A stretch of DNA of 64,000 nt from Picochlorum sp. 'celeri' (lineage: Eukaryota; Chlorophyta; Trebouxiophyceae): positions 972,243-1,036,242 of the forward strand of contig JAACMV010000021.1 in assembly GCA_010909725.1 (NCBI GenBank). The letters are read 5' to 3'. Numbering within the stretch: position 1 is the stretch's first letter; each line of letters opens with the position of its first letter. Both the position numbers and the translations under genes were made by a program. Under the pieces are notes generated by a model. That model did not search any database and had not been told where the DNA came from. It saw only the letters and a list, made by a program, of their open reading frames with translations. Below, one piece after another: positions 63,851-64,000 of the stretch.

Positions 63851-64000
63851 ATTATCCATTTATTCAATATTAATCACCGTGGGGCACCGTTTCTTCGGCA
63901 GTCCGTGTTTATTTTTTGTTTGTGTGGCGGAGTGGGTGCTAGTACTGCGTTATTTACCCTCATTACCCTTGGCCCGGGAGAACGACATAGGCACAGCGTT

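Larger units (their letters stand above)
57722..64000. other. Repeat-rich region without an intact gene
   Basis: About 6.3 kb downstream of the PKS. Frames here are short and mostly lack protein-like composition. The region holds several families of diverged repeats listed separately, trinucleotide microsatellites (for example GTA/GTG at 61033-61062 and GTA/ATA at 61959-61992), and one relic minus-strand frame. A TGTAA sits at 57917, about 200 bp past the PKS stop, and may be its polyadenylation signal. Confidence 0.6.

Overview
The window reads as nuclear DNA of a small-genome green alga. Evidence: genes are densely packed on both strands and alternate orientation. Introns are few and short, mostly 62-90 bp, with donors close to GT-purine-pyrimidine-G and acceptors ending GCAG. 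There is an SBP-box transcription factor (a green-lineage family), a nuclear-encoded plastid ribosomal protein bL35, a thylakoid-lumen-type FKBP and a plant-type MKP1 phosphatase with a gelsolin-like domain. I cannot name the species. No tRNA, rRNA or CRISPR array was found.

Region 1 (1-33 kb) is a gene-dense block of 20 genes. It holds: the 3' end of an LWD1/TTG1-type WD40 gene; three tandem secreted polysaccharide lyases of PL14 type; a ceramide glucosyltransferase; a DUF1997 protein; an SDE3/MOV10 RNA helicase; a RING+PHD protein; an MKP1-type phosphatase; a pirin; a patatin-like lipase; PRP3 splicing factor; a DNAJB12/14-type ER J-protein; complex I assembly factor NDUFAF2; chaperonin subunit CCT2; the GARP/EARP tether subunit VPS52; plastid bL35; an ER-type GH47 alpha-mannosidase; a membrane-tailed SBP factor; and the lumenal FKBP. 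Convergent neighbours are often only 22-90 bp apart.

Region 2 (33.1-57.7 kb) is one giant modular type I polyketide synthase gene. Fifteen exons can be joined in frame, giving about 7,800 residues, with a single frame break at a run of nine A's. It has a loading carrier protein followed by six elongation modules: KS-(dead DH-like)-KR-ACP, KS-DH-KR-ACP, KS-DH-KR-ACP, KS-DH-ER-KR-ACP, KS-DH-KR-ACP and KS-DH-KR-ACP. No module has an acyltransferase, and no thioesterase or reductase release domain is present. In their place the protein ends in a domain that matches the autoproteolytic (peptidase S59) domain of nucleoporin Nup98, within the same exon as the last carrier protein. This PKS-Nup98-APD fusion is the most striking item in the window.

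Region 3 (57.7-64 kb) has no supported intact gene. It carries a degenerate array of diverged repeats: four copies of an inverted-repeat element (one holding an 11-bp minisatellite), three copies of a second dispersed repeat, short microsatellites, and a relic minus-strand reading frame of 264 codons broken by two stops. It looks like an intergenic or subtelomere-like repeat zone downstream of the PKS.
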